Shown here: positions 27,422 through 37,700 of the stretch, in pieces | Numbering within the stretch: the first letter of the stretch is position 1 | How the letters are laid out: each line of letters opens with the position of its first letter | Origin: Bacteroidales bacterium | GTDB lineage: Bacteria > Bacteroidota > Bacteroidia > Bacteroidales > VadinHA17 | Assembly: GCA_021371855.1 (NCBI GenBank) | Contig: JAJFVL010000068.1 | Span: 1-64,000, forward strand | Reading direction: 5' to 3' | DNA length: 64,000 nucleotides | Made by a program: the position numbers and the translations under genes | The notes under the pieces: model-generated | What the model was told of the DNA's origin: nothing | Database searches by the model: none | The model's input: only the letters and a program-made list of their open reading frames with translations

Positions 27422-27456
27422 AAAAAAAGTCCGCCTGAAAAAAGCGGACTCTTTTT
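27422..27456 (-). terminator. bidirectional-looking intrinsic terminator
   Basis: AGTCCGC (27428-27434) pairs with GCGGACT (27444-27450), with a run of A on one side and T on the other, so it could stop transcription in both directions. It ends the lipoprotein gene at 27470. Confidence 0.8.
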
Positions 27457-27469
27457 AAGCTTGATATTA

Positions 27470-29146
27470 CTATTCCTTTGTTATGTATGATACGCTAAAC
27501 TCAACGCTGAAGTTGGAATAGCTGATGCTTTTTTCTTCACTTCCGGTAAAACTCTTAAATCCTTTTGGTCCGCCATTGGAATAAATATTACAGGTAATAG
27601 CTTCAGGATATCCGCTATCATTGAAATTACCATATTCCATCCAGCCATATGACATGCCTTTTGCATACGAAACCTTTATTGGTGCATTAAAGATCTTGTA
27701 ATTCTGCAATACAGGAACTACAGCGCCAATTGTGTTTCCGAAGAAATTCTTGTAACTGTAATCGTACTCAATTTTTGCAAGCAGTTGCAGGCTGTTATTT
27801 TCATAAATCACATCTTCTCCATATTCCCATGGATCAGTAGAATTTACAAATGGATTGAAATAACTATAGTAACTTGTTACTTCATCACTTATTGAATAAA
27901 TCTCAACAGGGTTTCCGTTTTTATCATATACAGTTCTGAATACTTCTACAGGATCTTTTTCGGTATCATTCATCCATATTGACTTTAATAATTTACTTTC
28001 ATTATATTCAAATGAAAGGTATTTATCCTGTTTAGTCCATGATGTTCCTGCTTCATCTTTGGCGTAAAGATCTCCTTTTGCTATCAGGTTTCCATCTCCA
28101 TAAGTGATCTGAACATATAATTCATCACTGATGTGTACTATTTCCGGATCGCCGTTCGAATTACATTCAACCTGAACACTTTCTGAATTTTTTATATCGC
28201 CCGCATTATATGCACCTGTTTTAATATATTTATAATCGATATAATACCAATTTGTATAAGTAGTAATGCCACCCGATGTTTCAGAATAAGACTTCAACCC
28301 ATCGAAATGATATGCGGTATTATCGTCGTATTTAGCGTAATAAGGAACTAAGGAGGTATATGAATCTGAGGTGTGTTTTACAGTATATTTGAAGATTGTA
28401 AAATGGTTACCATCAGTGCTGTTATAATTGAATCTGTAATAACGATAAGTACTATCACTGTTTGGTATATAATAATCACTGCTATTTATTTGATTGACTG
28501 TATCAACAGTGCTGAAATATTCACTTTCATATGAAATCTCTTTTTCTAATGCGTAAGTTTTATACTGCAGAGAAGACAGGATACCTCCGGTGTATATCTT
28601 ATTAACCTCAAAATTTTTCAGGATCTGCTCATCATAAAAAGTTTTGGAAAGCATGCTGATAATATTAAATTTATCATCATAACTTATTGTTGCAATGGGA
28701 ACAGCCCCCATTGTTACTTCTGAAACAAACATTTTGCCATTTGTATCCGATACTAGCATAGCAACCATATTGGCATAACCGTCATTTATTATTTTGAACA
28801 CCGATTCGTTGTTATTAGTAAGAACTATTGTCAGAAGATTTGTGGTCTGATCGAAGCTGATAGTTTTAATTCCGGTTCCGTCAGCACCGTTGGCACCATT
28901 AGTACCATTGGTACCATTGGTACCATTGGTACCATTAAGACCTTCAGGCATATTCAAAGTTTCTGTTTCACTGGTACTGTAGGTAAGAATCATCTGATTG
29001 TTAACAAACCTGACACCAACAACGGTTTTTGATTTTTCAAGTGCTGCAACGCGGGAATCAAGGTCATCTATATCCGATTTAATACCGGAATTACAAGATG
29101 TTAACAGGGCAATTGCAACTAAAGAAAGTGCAAAAATTTTTTTCAT
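27470..29146 (-). CDS. lipoprotein with coiled coil and collagen-like segment
   Basis: A 558-residue lipoprotein (lipobox LTSC, Cys18). Residues about 24-38 (DIDDLDSRVAALEKS) form a short heptad coiled coil, as in DUF4988-type N-termini. Residues about 72-93 are eight Gly-X-Y triplets rich in Gly-Thr-Asn, a collagen-like stretch. Beyond 95 is a long beta-rich region with many Tyr and repeated short strands, similar in style to bacterial surface proteins with repeated YD-type motifs. The coiled coil plus Gly-X-Y suggests a trimeric stalk displaying the C-terminal part at the cell surface; this is inference. Function is unknown. Confidence 0.75.
   Translation of the reverse strand: MKKIFALSLVAIALLTSCNSGIKSDIDDLDSRVAALEKSKTVVGVRFVNNQMILTYSTSETETLNMPEGLNGTNGTNGTNGTNGANGADGTGIKTISFDQTTNLLTIVLTNNNESVFKIINDGYANMVAMLVSDTNGKMFVSEVTMGAVPIATISYDDKFNIISMLSKTFYDEQILKNFEVNKIYTGGILSSLQYKTYALEKEISYESEYFSTVDTVNQINSSDYYIPNSDSTYRYYRFNYNSTDGNHFTIFKYTVKHTSDSYTSLVPYYAKYDDNTAYHFDGLKSYSETSGGITTYTNWYYIDYKYIKTGAYNAGDIKNSESVQVECNSNGDPEIVHISDELYVQITYGDGNLIAKGDLYAKDEAGTSWTKQDKYLSFEYNESKLLKSIWMNDTEKDPVEVFRTVYDKNGNPVEIYSISDEVTSYYSYFNPFVNSTDPWEYGEDVIYENNSLQLLAKIEYDYSYKNFFGNTIGAVVPVLQNYKIFNAPIKVSYAKGMSYGWMEYGNFNDSGYPEAITCNIYSNGGPKGFKSFTGSEEKSISYSNFSVEFSVSYITKE
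28892..28936 (-). repeat. five 9-bp tandem units encoding Gly-Thr-Asn / Gly-Ala-Asn
   Basis: Units of consensus GGTACCATT on the plus strand, the last three identical, encode the collagen-like triplets. Because the unit is 9 bp, gain or loss of copies changes stalk length without shifting frame. Confidence 0.85.
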
Positions 29147-29499
29147 TGTTAAATTAATTTTAAGGTTGATAGAATTATGTTTATTAAAGGTAAAAATTTG
29201 TTTATCTCAAACTAAGCAAATAAATTATCATAATTATGGCGATAAGGAATCGGGCAAAATTTTACTCTTTGTACCTCGTTAAATAAGAAACTAATAATAA
29301 TCTTACTTATCACTATCCTTTAACCACAGTAACACAAACATAATGCTTTTTGGCAAATTGCCCGAATGTTGAAATAAAATTTTGACGAAATTTTTTAATC
29401 GTTTGTGGAATTTATTCTTAACGATTGTCTTACATTATAAACAATTTGTCAATAATTCCGGCATCATGAAATGGCGCTGAAATTAACAGACGCAAATGA
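29147..29499. other. intergenic region upstream of the collagen-like lipoprotein gene
   Basis: Presumed promoter region. A near-match to the -7 box (TACCTTTA on the minus strand, last base differing from TAnnTTTG) is at about 29182-29190. The same sequence occurs upstream of fecR near 6470. No open frame or clear hairpin was found in the rest. Confidence 0.35.
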
Positions 29500-31362
29500 T
29501 TAAAATTGAAGGTAATACCAGAACGTGTTCCCTGCGGCTTTCTTCATCGCTTTCTCAAGTAACGATTTGTGCCCGCTATTCTGGTTGTAAAGTGTCCCGT
29601 ACTGGAAGAAGCGAGCTTCGGTCTCAGGACTTACGAAAAGCCCTCCAAGATCGGGAGATTCATTAGTCAGATTTTCAAATCCGACAACGGCTTCCTCAAT
29701 ATGCCGGGGAATGGATGTATAACCCATCGCTCCCATTTTCTTGACTTCATTAACAACTGCCTTGTAGTTTTTGTCAAGTAAAAAACGTGCCATCTTATAT
29801 TCAAAAGCTCTTTTATTATTCGGATTCGCTGCCACAATTAATCCGATATTCTGTGCATCATCAGGCCCCAGAAAAAAATCTCTTTTAGGTAACATCCTGA
29901 TCTTTTCCCCTAATTCAGGATCAGAGTAAACCAATGCATGATTATTAAGCATTTTTTCGTACTTCGCTGCCCAATTTCTGTAATGTAATGTCTTTTTCAG
30001 GACATTAATATATCGCTCTGCTATCTTATAATTGCCATCGATGAGTTCAGTTTTAATAAGCAATTTTATGTTTTCGGGACGGTAGCCAAACCCAACCATC
30101 GATTCATAAGCAAGATGATGAGCCTCACTGATCAAACCAACTGTATAATAAAAGTGAACAGCCCTGTTAATATGTGCATTATCTCTTGGTAAGGTAAGTG
30201 CCTTTGCTCCGAAGTCCTGCCGTCCAAAGAACAGCCTGTCACACAATTGATCTTTTTCTGAAAGAGCCAGGTTGTAATAATATTGCCCTATTACATTCGT
30301 TGAAGGAAAGTTTTCATGTTGCCTGATAACCAGGTTCCAATCCTGATTACTTACTGCCTTTTCAAGCTGAACCAAATTCTCGAGGTCAGGATCATACTTC
30401 CTGCATAATAATAAAACTGTTATCGGTAAAACCGTTAACATCGTAGCAAAAGGTATAATATTTGCATATTTCTTCTTTGTAAATAATTCTGATATTTTAA
30501 CAAACAAAGGGAAAAAAATAACAAATACTCCCAGGATTGATAAAAGAGCCGGGACCTTTGAGATATTAATAAAAGGCAATGGGTAACGCAATAATTGATC
30601 TCCTGGCTGAAGGAATATTAAATTTTTAAATACCACATAAATAAGAAAGGCATATAGAAGCATGGATGCCGGCAGAAAATATCTTAATCTCCCTTTCTCA
30701 TAAATAATAACGTATACAATATACATTCCCAGGTAAACCAGAGCAAAACAACCAGCCAGATAAAAGAATACCGGGAATAGCACTAAGATAAAGAAACGAA
30801 TATGCTTTTTCTCCGGCAAAATTGAAATCAGGAACCAAAGCATTACAAACAGATATCCAAGATTGTTATGTATGAAATGATCATAGTTAGTCTGCACTAA
30901 CAGTAATATACATGAAGGAAATAGTATCAATAATAAGGAAAATGATTTGTAAGCAGATAAACGCTTGCTGATATTAATTAAAATAATACCAGGTAATATG
31001 AGCAACGAAGAAATCAATAAAGCCCCATATATAGTATTAAAATACCCCTGTGCTAAAAAGTTTCCTGCATATTCAAGCAAGCCACCGGGTTCTGAGGCAA
31101 ATTTCTGAAGATATTCACCTGAAAAAATAAACAGGGATCTGTTCTCCTGATAAAAAAGAAGGCCATTGCTGAACCAGTAAAAATAAATAGCGGAAATAAT
31201 AAAAAGCAGAGCAAGTGACAACCAGACAATAAACTTCCCGTATATTTTTCTTTCCGGAATAATTTTATCTGATTTATTTGAAGATACACCGTTTTTTTTC
31301 TTTGCCGCAGTAATTATCTTATCAGATTCTGTATTTCTGATTATTGATTTTTTTCTACCCAT
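29500..31362 (-). CDS. DUF6057-like polytopic membrane protein
   Basis: A 620-residue inner-membrane protein. After a basic cytoplasmic N-terminus (1-44), about ten hydrophobic segments span residues 46-345 (for example IVWLSLALLFIISAIYFYW and FFILVLFPVFFYLAGCFALV). A soluble C-terminal half (about 350-620) of helical repeats, probably TPR-like, follows (LEKAVSNQDWNLVIRQHENF). The general form agrees with the Bacteroidota family DUF6057. Its start overlaps the end of the TolB-like gene by 22 nt, so translation is likely coupled and the two proteins probably work together. The role is unknown. Confidence 0.72.
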   Translation of the reverse strand: MGRKKSIIRNTESDKIITAAKKKNGVSSNKSDKIIPERKIYGKFIVWLSLALLFIISAIYFYWFSNGLLFYQENRSLFIFSGEYLQKFASEPGGLLEYAGNFLAQGYFNTIYGALLISSLLILPGIILINISKRLSAYKSFSLLLILFPSCILLLVQTNYDHFIHNNLGYLFVMLWFLISILPEKKHIRFFILVLFPVFFYLAGCFALVYLGMYIVYVIIYEKGRLRYFLPASMLLYAFLIYVVFKNLIFLQPGDQLLRYPLPFINISKVPALLSILGVFVIFFPLFVKISELFTKKKYANIIPFATMLTVLPITVLLLCRKYDPDLENLVQLEKAVSNQDWNLVIRQHENFPSTNVIGQYYYNLALSEKDQLCDRLFFGRQDFGAKALTLPRDNAHINRAVHFYYTVGLISEAHHLAYESMVGFGYRPENIKLLIKTELIDGNYKIAERYINVLKKTLHYRNWAAKYEKMLNNHALVYSDPELGEKIRMLPKRDFFLGPDDAQNIGLIVAANPNNKRAFEYKMARFLLDKNYKAVVNEVKKMGAMGYTSIPRHIEEAVVGFENLTNESPDLGGLFVSPETEARFFQYGTLYNQNSGHKSLLEKAMKKAAGNTFWYYLQF

Positions 31363-32828
31363 TTTGCTTTTACTGATTCTTTTTCTGAAGCCCTCTCAAA
31401 ATCACGTGGCCCTATCTTTATTTTTCCTGTAATAAATTCAGGTCTGTTAAAAGTTTTCGCCATCCTTTTGTAAAGAGTGGGATCTTTCTGTGGAAGGACA
31501 AATGGTTTCCCTACGCTATCGGGAGAATAAAAATATGAAAAATATGGCCGTGCAGTCAGACCATCTCCTCTTTTACTACTGAAAACCAGCCACTTTCCGT
31601 TTGATGACCATGAATGATAACTTTCAGTTTCATTGCTATTAAGACTCATCTTACCAACATTGCCATTTTGAAGATTGAGAATATACAGATCTGCCTCTTT
31701 ATGCCATATAGAGAAGGTACCATAGTCATGAAGAGTAAATACAAGATATTGTCCATCAGGTGAAATAGTCGGGAACGATACACTTTTGTCTATCGCCAAT
31801 GCATTAAATACCATCTCGGTATTCCCGAATTTTCCAGATGCCTGGTCAAAAGGCTTTCTTACCACATCGTATTTAACTTTTTTGAAATCAAAGCCTTCTT
31901 TCACCTGTTTAGTTCTGCAATAGTAGAGATATTTACCGTCAGGTGACCAGAACGGAAAAGTTTCCATATATTTAACCGTATCGGTCTCCCTGCATGGCAT
32001 GATCTCATTCTTTTCAGTGTCATAAATTACAAGTGAAGAGAACAGGTCATATACTTCAATGTTCTTTTCAGGCCTCATGTGAAAAGCCTGCACTGTCTTA
32101 TTAGATGAGAATGCCACATAACGTCCGCCAGGATGCCATGATGGATATACAGCATTTGCCTGCATATTTTTCGTTTTCAAAACCGTATTTGTAACATTTT
32201 TACCATCAACAAAATAGGTTCCTCCCAATGAACCACGCACATGCAATAAAAATCTTTCCGGATTGTTTTTCAGAAATGAGTGACAGTTTACGCAGTTATT
32301 ACTGAGCAATTGGTTTTCGAATATGGAATTTTCTTTAAAATCCTCTATGGATCTTTGGACAATTTTTAGCTCCACCCACGATTCATATCCGGGATAAAGT
32401 AACCGGTAGCATAAATATGGATCTGCTGGTTCCCTTGCAACATTCATATATACCGGCCTATATTTTTTAGCCTTTGCTCCTTTACTTTCCGAAATAACTT
32501 CAATTTTAATTTTCCCTCCCTGACTGCCTTTCAATAACTTCTTCCATAATTTCAGCGGAAAACGGACAATTCCATCAGAAGATTTAATATTTATCTGCTT
32601 CCCGTTTGAAGATATGGCCCTTATTTTGTATGACTCTCCATCTTCCAGGATGCTAAAATTCATCGGAGCAATATTTTGTGGCACAGTCACCCCTGAATAA
32701 TCAGGTTCAATCAGCGGTTCGCGTCCCAATGAGGAGACATTATCATAATTATCCGTTTTGCAACTGACAATCAGGAATATTCCAACAATCCAAAACAATA
32801 TCCCGGCAGGAATTTTTTCACGTTTCAT
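31341..32828 (-). CDS. TolB-like beta-propeller lipoprotein with a CXXCH haem motif
   Basis: A 495-residue lipoprotein (lipobox LIVSC, Cys23). Residues about 50-140 form an N-terminal beta domain. C179-V-N-C-H183 is a c-type cytochrome haem-binding motif. Residues about 225-470 carry at least four PD40/WD40-like blades (YPSWHPGGRYVAFSSN, FPFWSPDGKYLYYCRT, FPTISPDGQYLVFT, YHSWSSNGKWLVFSSK). A propeller fused to a haem motif suggests redox sensing or electron transfer at the envelope, but no partner cytochrome or dehydrogenase is near. It is first in a two-gene unit with the DUF6057-like protein; a TATTTTTG box lies 55 nt upstream. Confidence 0.8.
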   Translation of the reverse strand: MKREKIPAGILFWIVGIFLIVSCKTDNYDNVSSLGREPLIEPDYSGVTVPQNIAPMNFSILEDGESYKIRAISSNGKQINIKSSDGIVRFPLKLWKKLLKGSQGGKIKIEVISESKGAKAKKYRPVYMNVAREPADPYLCYRLLYPGYESWVELKIVQRSIEDFKENSIFENQLLSNNCVNCHSFLKNNPERFLLHVRGSLGGTYFVDGKNVTNTVLKTKNMQANAVYPSWHPGGRYVAFSSNKTVQAFHMRPEKNIEVYDLFSSLVIYDTEKNEIMPCRETDTVKYMETFPFWSPDGKYLYYCRTKQVKEGFDFKKVKYDVVRKPFDQASGKFGNTEMVFNALAIDKSVSFPTISPDGQYLVFTLHDYGTFSIWHKEADLYILNLQNGNVGKMSLNSNETESYHSWSSNGKWLVFSSKRGDGLTARPYFSYFYSPDSVGKPFVLPQKDPTLYKRMAKTFNRPEFITGKIKIGPRDFERASEKESVKAKWVEKNQ

Positions 32829-32882
32829 TCCTTACAAATTAAACAGCTCTTAGTAATTAAATTACTTTTTACTATCGGTATT

Positions 32883-32890
32883 CAAAAATA
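32883..32890 (-). promoter_or_regulatory. -7 promoter box of the TolB-like gene
   Basis: TATTTTTG on the minus strand matches TAnnTTTG and lies 55 nt before the ATG. No convincing -33 TTG is seen at the expected distance. Confidence 0.35.
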
Positions 32891-33030
32891 GTTCAAATGA
32901 TACTCATTCATAACCTATGATAGTACCAATTTCGATCTCTATTTTTGCTTAATTACCTCATTCCCCAGGGGAGTGTCTAAAAAGCCCACGACTTCCGTTG
33001 GGGTGAAGTATACTTTATAAAGTTATCTAT

Positions 33031-33070
33031 AAAAAAATAATGAAAGCATTCTTTCGAATGCTTTCATTAT
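33031..33070 (-). terminator. intrinsic terminator after susD
   Basis: A perfect 15-bp stem (33037-33051 with 33056-33070) with a 4-nt loop, followed on the minus strand by seven T. It lies 17 nt after the stop of the susD gene at 33087. Confidence 0.88.
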
Positions 33071-33086
33071 CACTACATATTTAAAA

Positions 33087-34742
33087 TTATTTTTCGTTCC
33101 CAACATTTGGCACATTAGGATTTTTATCCCACCAAAGTCGTGTTGTTCCAAGATCGCCATGACCGTCTGAACTTTCTGCATTTAGCTTGTTAATACCATT
33201 TGCTACTTCTGCACCGTTAGTATTATACTCAGTGGTCCAGAATGTTAACCTTCGTGGCAATGACTTTGCAGGAATATCTGGATTTTCACTATCAATTCTG
33301 GTATACAAAATTGGGTATCCTGTCCTTCTTCTTTCAGCATATGCCTCCTGGCTGTCAGGATAAAGCCCAATCCATTTCTGTGTTATTATTTGTTCAAGCT
33401 TTTGTTCTTTACTCCCTGATGCCATAAAGGCTACCGGAACTTTTGAAACAGGATTCAATATAACAGAAGGAGCTGCCGGGTCACTTCCCGGGCTGGCTGG
33501 AGTTCTTAAGCTTGTTATATAATCTTCACCGGCAAGGTTTTTTAGGTTGGCATAACCATTTTCTTCAAGAGAAGCCTTAATACCAGCTTCGTAAAATGAT
33601 TGTGCTGTACCGGATCCCATATTCCAACCTTCGAGAGCGCCTTCTGCTTTCAAAAAATATGATTCGGAAGCTCTCATTACATACCAGTCTGGACCTTTAT
33701 CACCAAGTACTACCCATGGTTTAGCCATATCCGAAGCCAATGAATTAAAGGCAATTCCTGATCTATTCCCTTTTGATTGTCCGTTTCTCATACCTTCAAA
33801 ATTAAATGTTACTCCAACTGGATCATCAATTTTATCAGGAGTAACAGCTTCCTGAAAATATGATTTTACACGAGGATCACAATAACCCTTAAGGATACTT
33901 TCCATATCGGCACTCATTCTGAATTCACCCCATGAGGTAATTGTGTTGTAAGCATTGTACCAATCTTTAGTAGTTTTGACCCATCCATTGTCGGCATTGC
34001 TTGTGATAACTCCGTCAGCTACTGCAGCTTCAGCATTGGTTTTTGCCAATGTGGCATCAGCGTATTTAACTCTCATAGCTAACCTGAGACGAAGTGAATT
34101 GGCAAACTTCAGCCATTTGTCAACATTCCCTGAATATATGGCATCATAACTGGAGATTATTGAAGAAGTGGTACCCGCGTTTTCTTTTAGTACTCTAATA
34201 GCTGCATCAAGTTCTGAAAAGAAACTTGTATAAATCTCCTGCTGGGAATCATAAGCTACTGATTTTTGCATATTCCCATACTGAGAATAAGGTATAGGGC
34301 CAAGGCAGTCAGTATATCTGTGAAAACAATACACTTTCCAAACTGTCATCATGGCTTCCTCTACTCCAAATCCTTTTTCCTTGGCATAATCAACTGAATA
34401 CTTGATTTGTGGAGCGCAATCTCTATAGAATGCATTAACTGAACCATTTATCCAACTTGCAACCAATACATACCTGTCAGAAAGAAAGTTAGGGGTTGTC
34501 GTAGCAAAATAATTAGCGTAAGTGTCGAAGAAAAGCGAATGCAGTGTCTGCATTCCGTTTCCATTTCTCAGATAACTAGGACCATAGATTGCTCTTCTTA
34601 CAATAAAACCATACAAAGATTGATCCAGTTCGGCCACAGTAAGTGCCTTGGGATTCGTATTGATCTCATCAAATTTTTTTGTACAACTGCTGAAAGGTAC
34701 TGCTATCAGCATAATCAGGAATAACTTAAATATATTTTTCAT
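33087..34742 (-). CDS. SusD-like (SusD/RagB family) surface lipoprotein
   Basis: A 551-residue SusD-like lipoprotein. ATG at 34742 gives MKNIFKLFLIMLIAVPFSSC with lipobox Cys20 and is preceded by an AAAGAAG ribosome-binding-like stretch; a GTG 18 nt upstream is possible. Landmarks are FDEINTNPKALT just after the anchor, LKFANSLRLRLAMRVKYAD near residue 212 and ASESYFLKAEGALEGWNMG near 365, the layout of the SusD-like_2 branch. It follows its susC by 27 nt and is paralogous to the protein encoded at 38255 (both share FANSLRLRLAMR/VNSLRLRLAMR and AEGALEGW/AEAALRGW). Confidence 0.92.
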   Translation of the reverse strand: MKNIFKLFLIMLIAVPFSSCTKKFDEINTNPKALTVAELDQSLYGFIVRRAIYGPSYLRNGNGMQTLHSLFFDTYANYFATTTPNFLSDRYVLVASWINGSVNAFYRDCAPQIKYSVDYAKEKGFGVEEAMMTVWKVYCFHRYTDCLGPIPYSQYGNMQKSVAYDSQQEIYTSFFSELDAAIRVLKENAGTTSSIISSYDAIYSGNVDKWLKFANSLRLRLAMRVKYADATLAKTNAEAAVADGVITSNADNGWVKTTKDWYNAYNTITSWGEFRMSADMESILKGYCDPRVKSYFQEAVTPDKIDDPVGVTFNFEGMRNGQSKGNRSGIAFNSLASDMAKPWVVLGDKGPDWYVMRASESYFLKAEGALEGWNMGSGTAQSFYEAGIKASLEENGYANLKNLAGEDYITSLRTPASPGSDPAAPSVILNPVSKVPVAFMASGSKEQKLEQIITQKWIGLYPDSQEAYAERRRTGYPILYTRIDSENPDIPAKSLPRRLTFWTTEYNTNGAEVANGINKLNAESSDGHGDLGTTRLWWDKNPNVPNVGNEK

Positions 34743-34769
34743 AGTATTCTTCTTTAACACATTTTTAAA

Positions 34770-37700
34770 TTAAAACCCAAAATTAAGTGATACTCCATAA
34801 GTGCGGGTAGTAGGCAGAGCGAATGCTTCACGACCTTCTTCGGTATTTGCCGTGCTATTCATGAGTTCAGAATCAACATACTTCGATTTGTTTGAAATAA
34901 AGAACAGGTTTCTTCCAACCAAAGAAACTCTTGCTGAACGAAAGAATGTTTTTGAAACAAGACTTTTTGGTAGCTCGTATCCTAAAACCATTTCTCGCAT
35001 GCGGATGTTTGAAGCATCCCTTACAAAAGCTTCACCCGCGGGATTATTTCTTCCACCACAATTGTTCCAGAATTTTTCAGCATCAGTTTTAACTTTATTT
35101 TCTGCACCTTCTGAGGTTACACCTTTTTCACCTTTGAAAACAGTTTCTCCAAAAAGTAAACTGTTTGCTTCCCTCCCTGGCAAAGTATAATCAAGTACTC
35201 CATTATTTGCTGTGATAGCTTCAGTAAATGAGATGAATGATCCTCCCTGCCTGATATCGATAAGAGCACTGAATGAAAAGTCTTTATATCTGAAAGAGTT
35301 ACTGATACCACCTAACCAGTCAGGATTATAATTGGCAACCATTACAGTCATTCCCGGAGTAATGGAGGGAAGACCATTAGATTGTATAATTACATTACCA
35401 TCACCATCCCTGAGCCATCCCTTTGCATATACATCACCAAACGGGTGACCCTTAACAAGTTTGTACTCCCTGATAAAGTCTGAGCCAAAAGACAGAACAT
35501 CAAATCCTTCAGCAATTTCAAGTATTTCGCTGTTGTTTTTTGACCAGTTTATATCAACATCCCATTCAAAATCTTTTGTGGAAACTATAGCTGCTCCCAA
35601 AGTAACTTCAACACCTCTGTTTTGAACATCGGCACCGTTCTGGTAAACGCTGGCTACCCCTGAGGTAATGGGAACCGGAGTTGCAAACAATTGGTCGAAT
35701 GTGTTAGTCTTGTAATATGTAAAACCAACTTTAATTCTATCATCGATCATTCTCAAATCAAAACCTGCTTCAATAGATCTTGTTCTTTCAGGTTTCAGAT
35801 TTGCATTTGGCATCGTTGAATTGAGAGCTACTGTTCCGTATGATACTGAAGCTGTACGGTAAAGGTTATATGCGGCTGCATCATTACCTACTTCTGCATA
35901 AGATCCTCTTAATTTTACATGAGTGAAAATTTCAGGAAGAGCCATCAGATCGCTAAGTACAGCAGTTAATCCAATAGATGGATAGAAATATGATCTGCTT
36001 TCGCTAGGCAGCGTAGAACTCCAGTCATTTCGCCCGGTCAGGTTCAGGAATATTGCATTCTTAAAGGAAATTTCTCCAAATCCATAGACTGATTGTACCT
36101 CTTTTTGGGAATATTCATCATAGTATGTCAAATTGCTGGTGCAATTGCTGAGGAGAAACATATTTTCTCTGTTAAAGATAGTGCCGTAACCACCAATCCT
36201 GCTATATTCATATTTCCTGTTATTTGCTCCGGCATTCATATCGAAAGTGAAATCGGAGATAGATTTATGATAGTTGACAAGTACATCGCTGTTCCATTCA
36301 TAAGAGTTGTAGCTGTTTTTGGAGTATTGTCCGTAATAAGCATTTGTGTAGGTGTCATTATGTTGCTTTTGTTCCGAATTAATATAATTTCCATCAAAAG
36401 CCGATCTTCCCTGAATTGACAAATCTTTTGTAATCTGATACTTTAAGCTAATCATACCTATTGCTCTCTGGTCAATTTGCGGGCGTTCAATATTATAACG
36501 TGACCAATATGGGTTGCCACTCCCGTTATCATTTACTTTCCAGTAATGCTGTCTTACCTGACCTGCAGCGTTAACAAATGTATAATGCTTAATATCCTGT
36601 GTCCGGATACTTCTTGGCATCCCATACAGATACCTCAAAGGATTCTCAAAACCTTCACCGGTAGCAAAAATATTAGAAAAATCCTGCCTTATAACGTTTA
36701 TTTTTGAATCAAGAGATAATTTATCAGTCATATGTGAGGTATGTCTAATGCTGATATTATGGCTCTTCAGATTATTTGTTGCGACTATACCGGTAGCATC
36801 AGTATTTGTATAAGAAAAAGCTGTATTTGATCCTTTATGATTTACATTTACCTGCACGTTAGTAACAAAACTGTCCCCTCTCTTAAAATAATCTTTAATG
36901 TTATCAGGTTGAGGAGAATAAGCATATTGTTTTCCATACATCTCATAGTTCGGGTCATTTGACCAATGGTCAACCATCTGACCTTCCATTTTTGCGCCCC
37001 AGGAAAGTACTGAAGATTTAGAATAAGCACCACCTTCTCCCTGCCCATAAACATTCTGATATTTTGATAACATTATTGCTGAACTTCCCATATAAGTAAA
37101 ACTTACATTAGTAGATATCCCGTCAGAAGCACCCTTCCCTGATTTCGTTGTTACAATGATTGCTCCGTTATTTGCCCTGCTTCCATACAAAGCAGCTGCA
37201 TTAGCACCCTTCAGTACAGAAATAGATTCAATATCATCAGCACTCAAGTTAGAAATACTGCCATTAAGTGTAATACCATCAACAACATACAGAGGCTGGC
37301 TGCTCCCGCCAATTGAACGGTTACCTCTTAAAAGAACCTTAGCATCTGCCCCGACACCAGAACTTGTCTGAGTAATTGAAAGTCCGGCAATCCTACCGCT
37401 TAAACCTGTAACTATATTCAGGTTTCTTGCTTGTGTAAGTGGTTCTGTGGTTACTTGCTGTGCAGCATAAGTAAGAGACTTTGTTTGTCTCGAAATACCA
37501 AAAGCAGTAACAACAACGTCTTCAAGAGCCCGGACATCCGGCTGCAACACAACATTGAATACTGTCTGGCTGCCAATCGGAAGTTCCTGTGTTTTCATTC
37601 CAATAAAAGAAACAACAAGAGTAGCAGCATTGGCGGGAACATTTAAAGTAAATGCTCCATCAATGTCTGTAGATGTCCCTATTGTAGTACCTTTTACCAC

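Noticed and set aside
32940..33030. Short inverted segment ACTTC...GAAGT upstream of the TolB-like gene
   Set aside because: Only 5 bp of stem and no T-run; the strong terminator at 33031-33070 already explains the end of the susD transcript.
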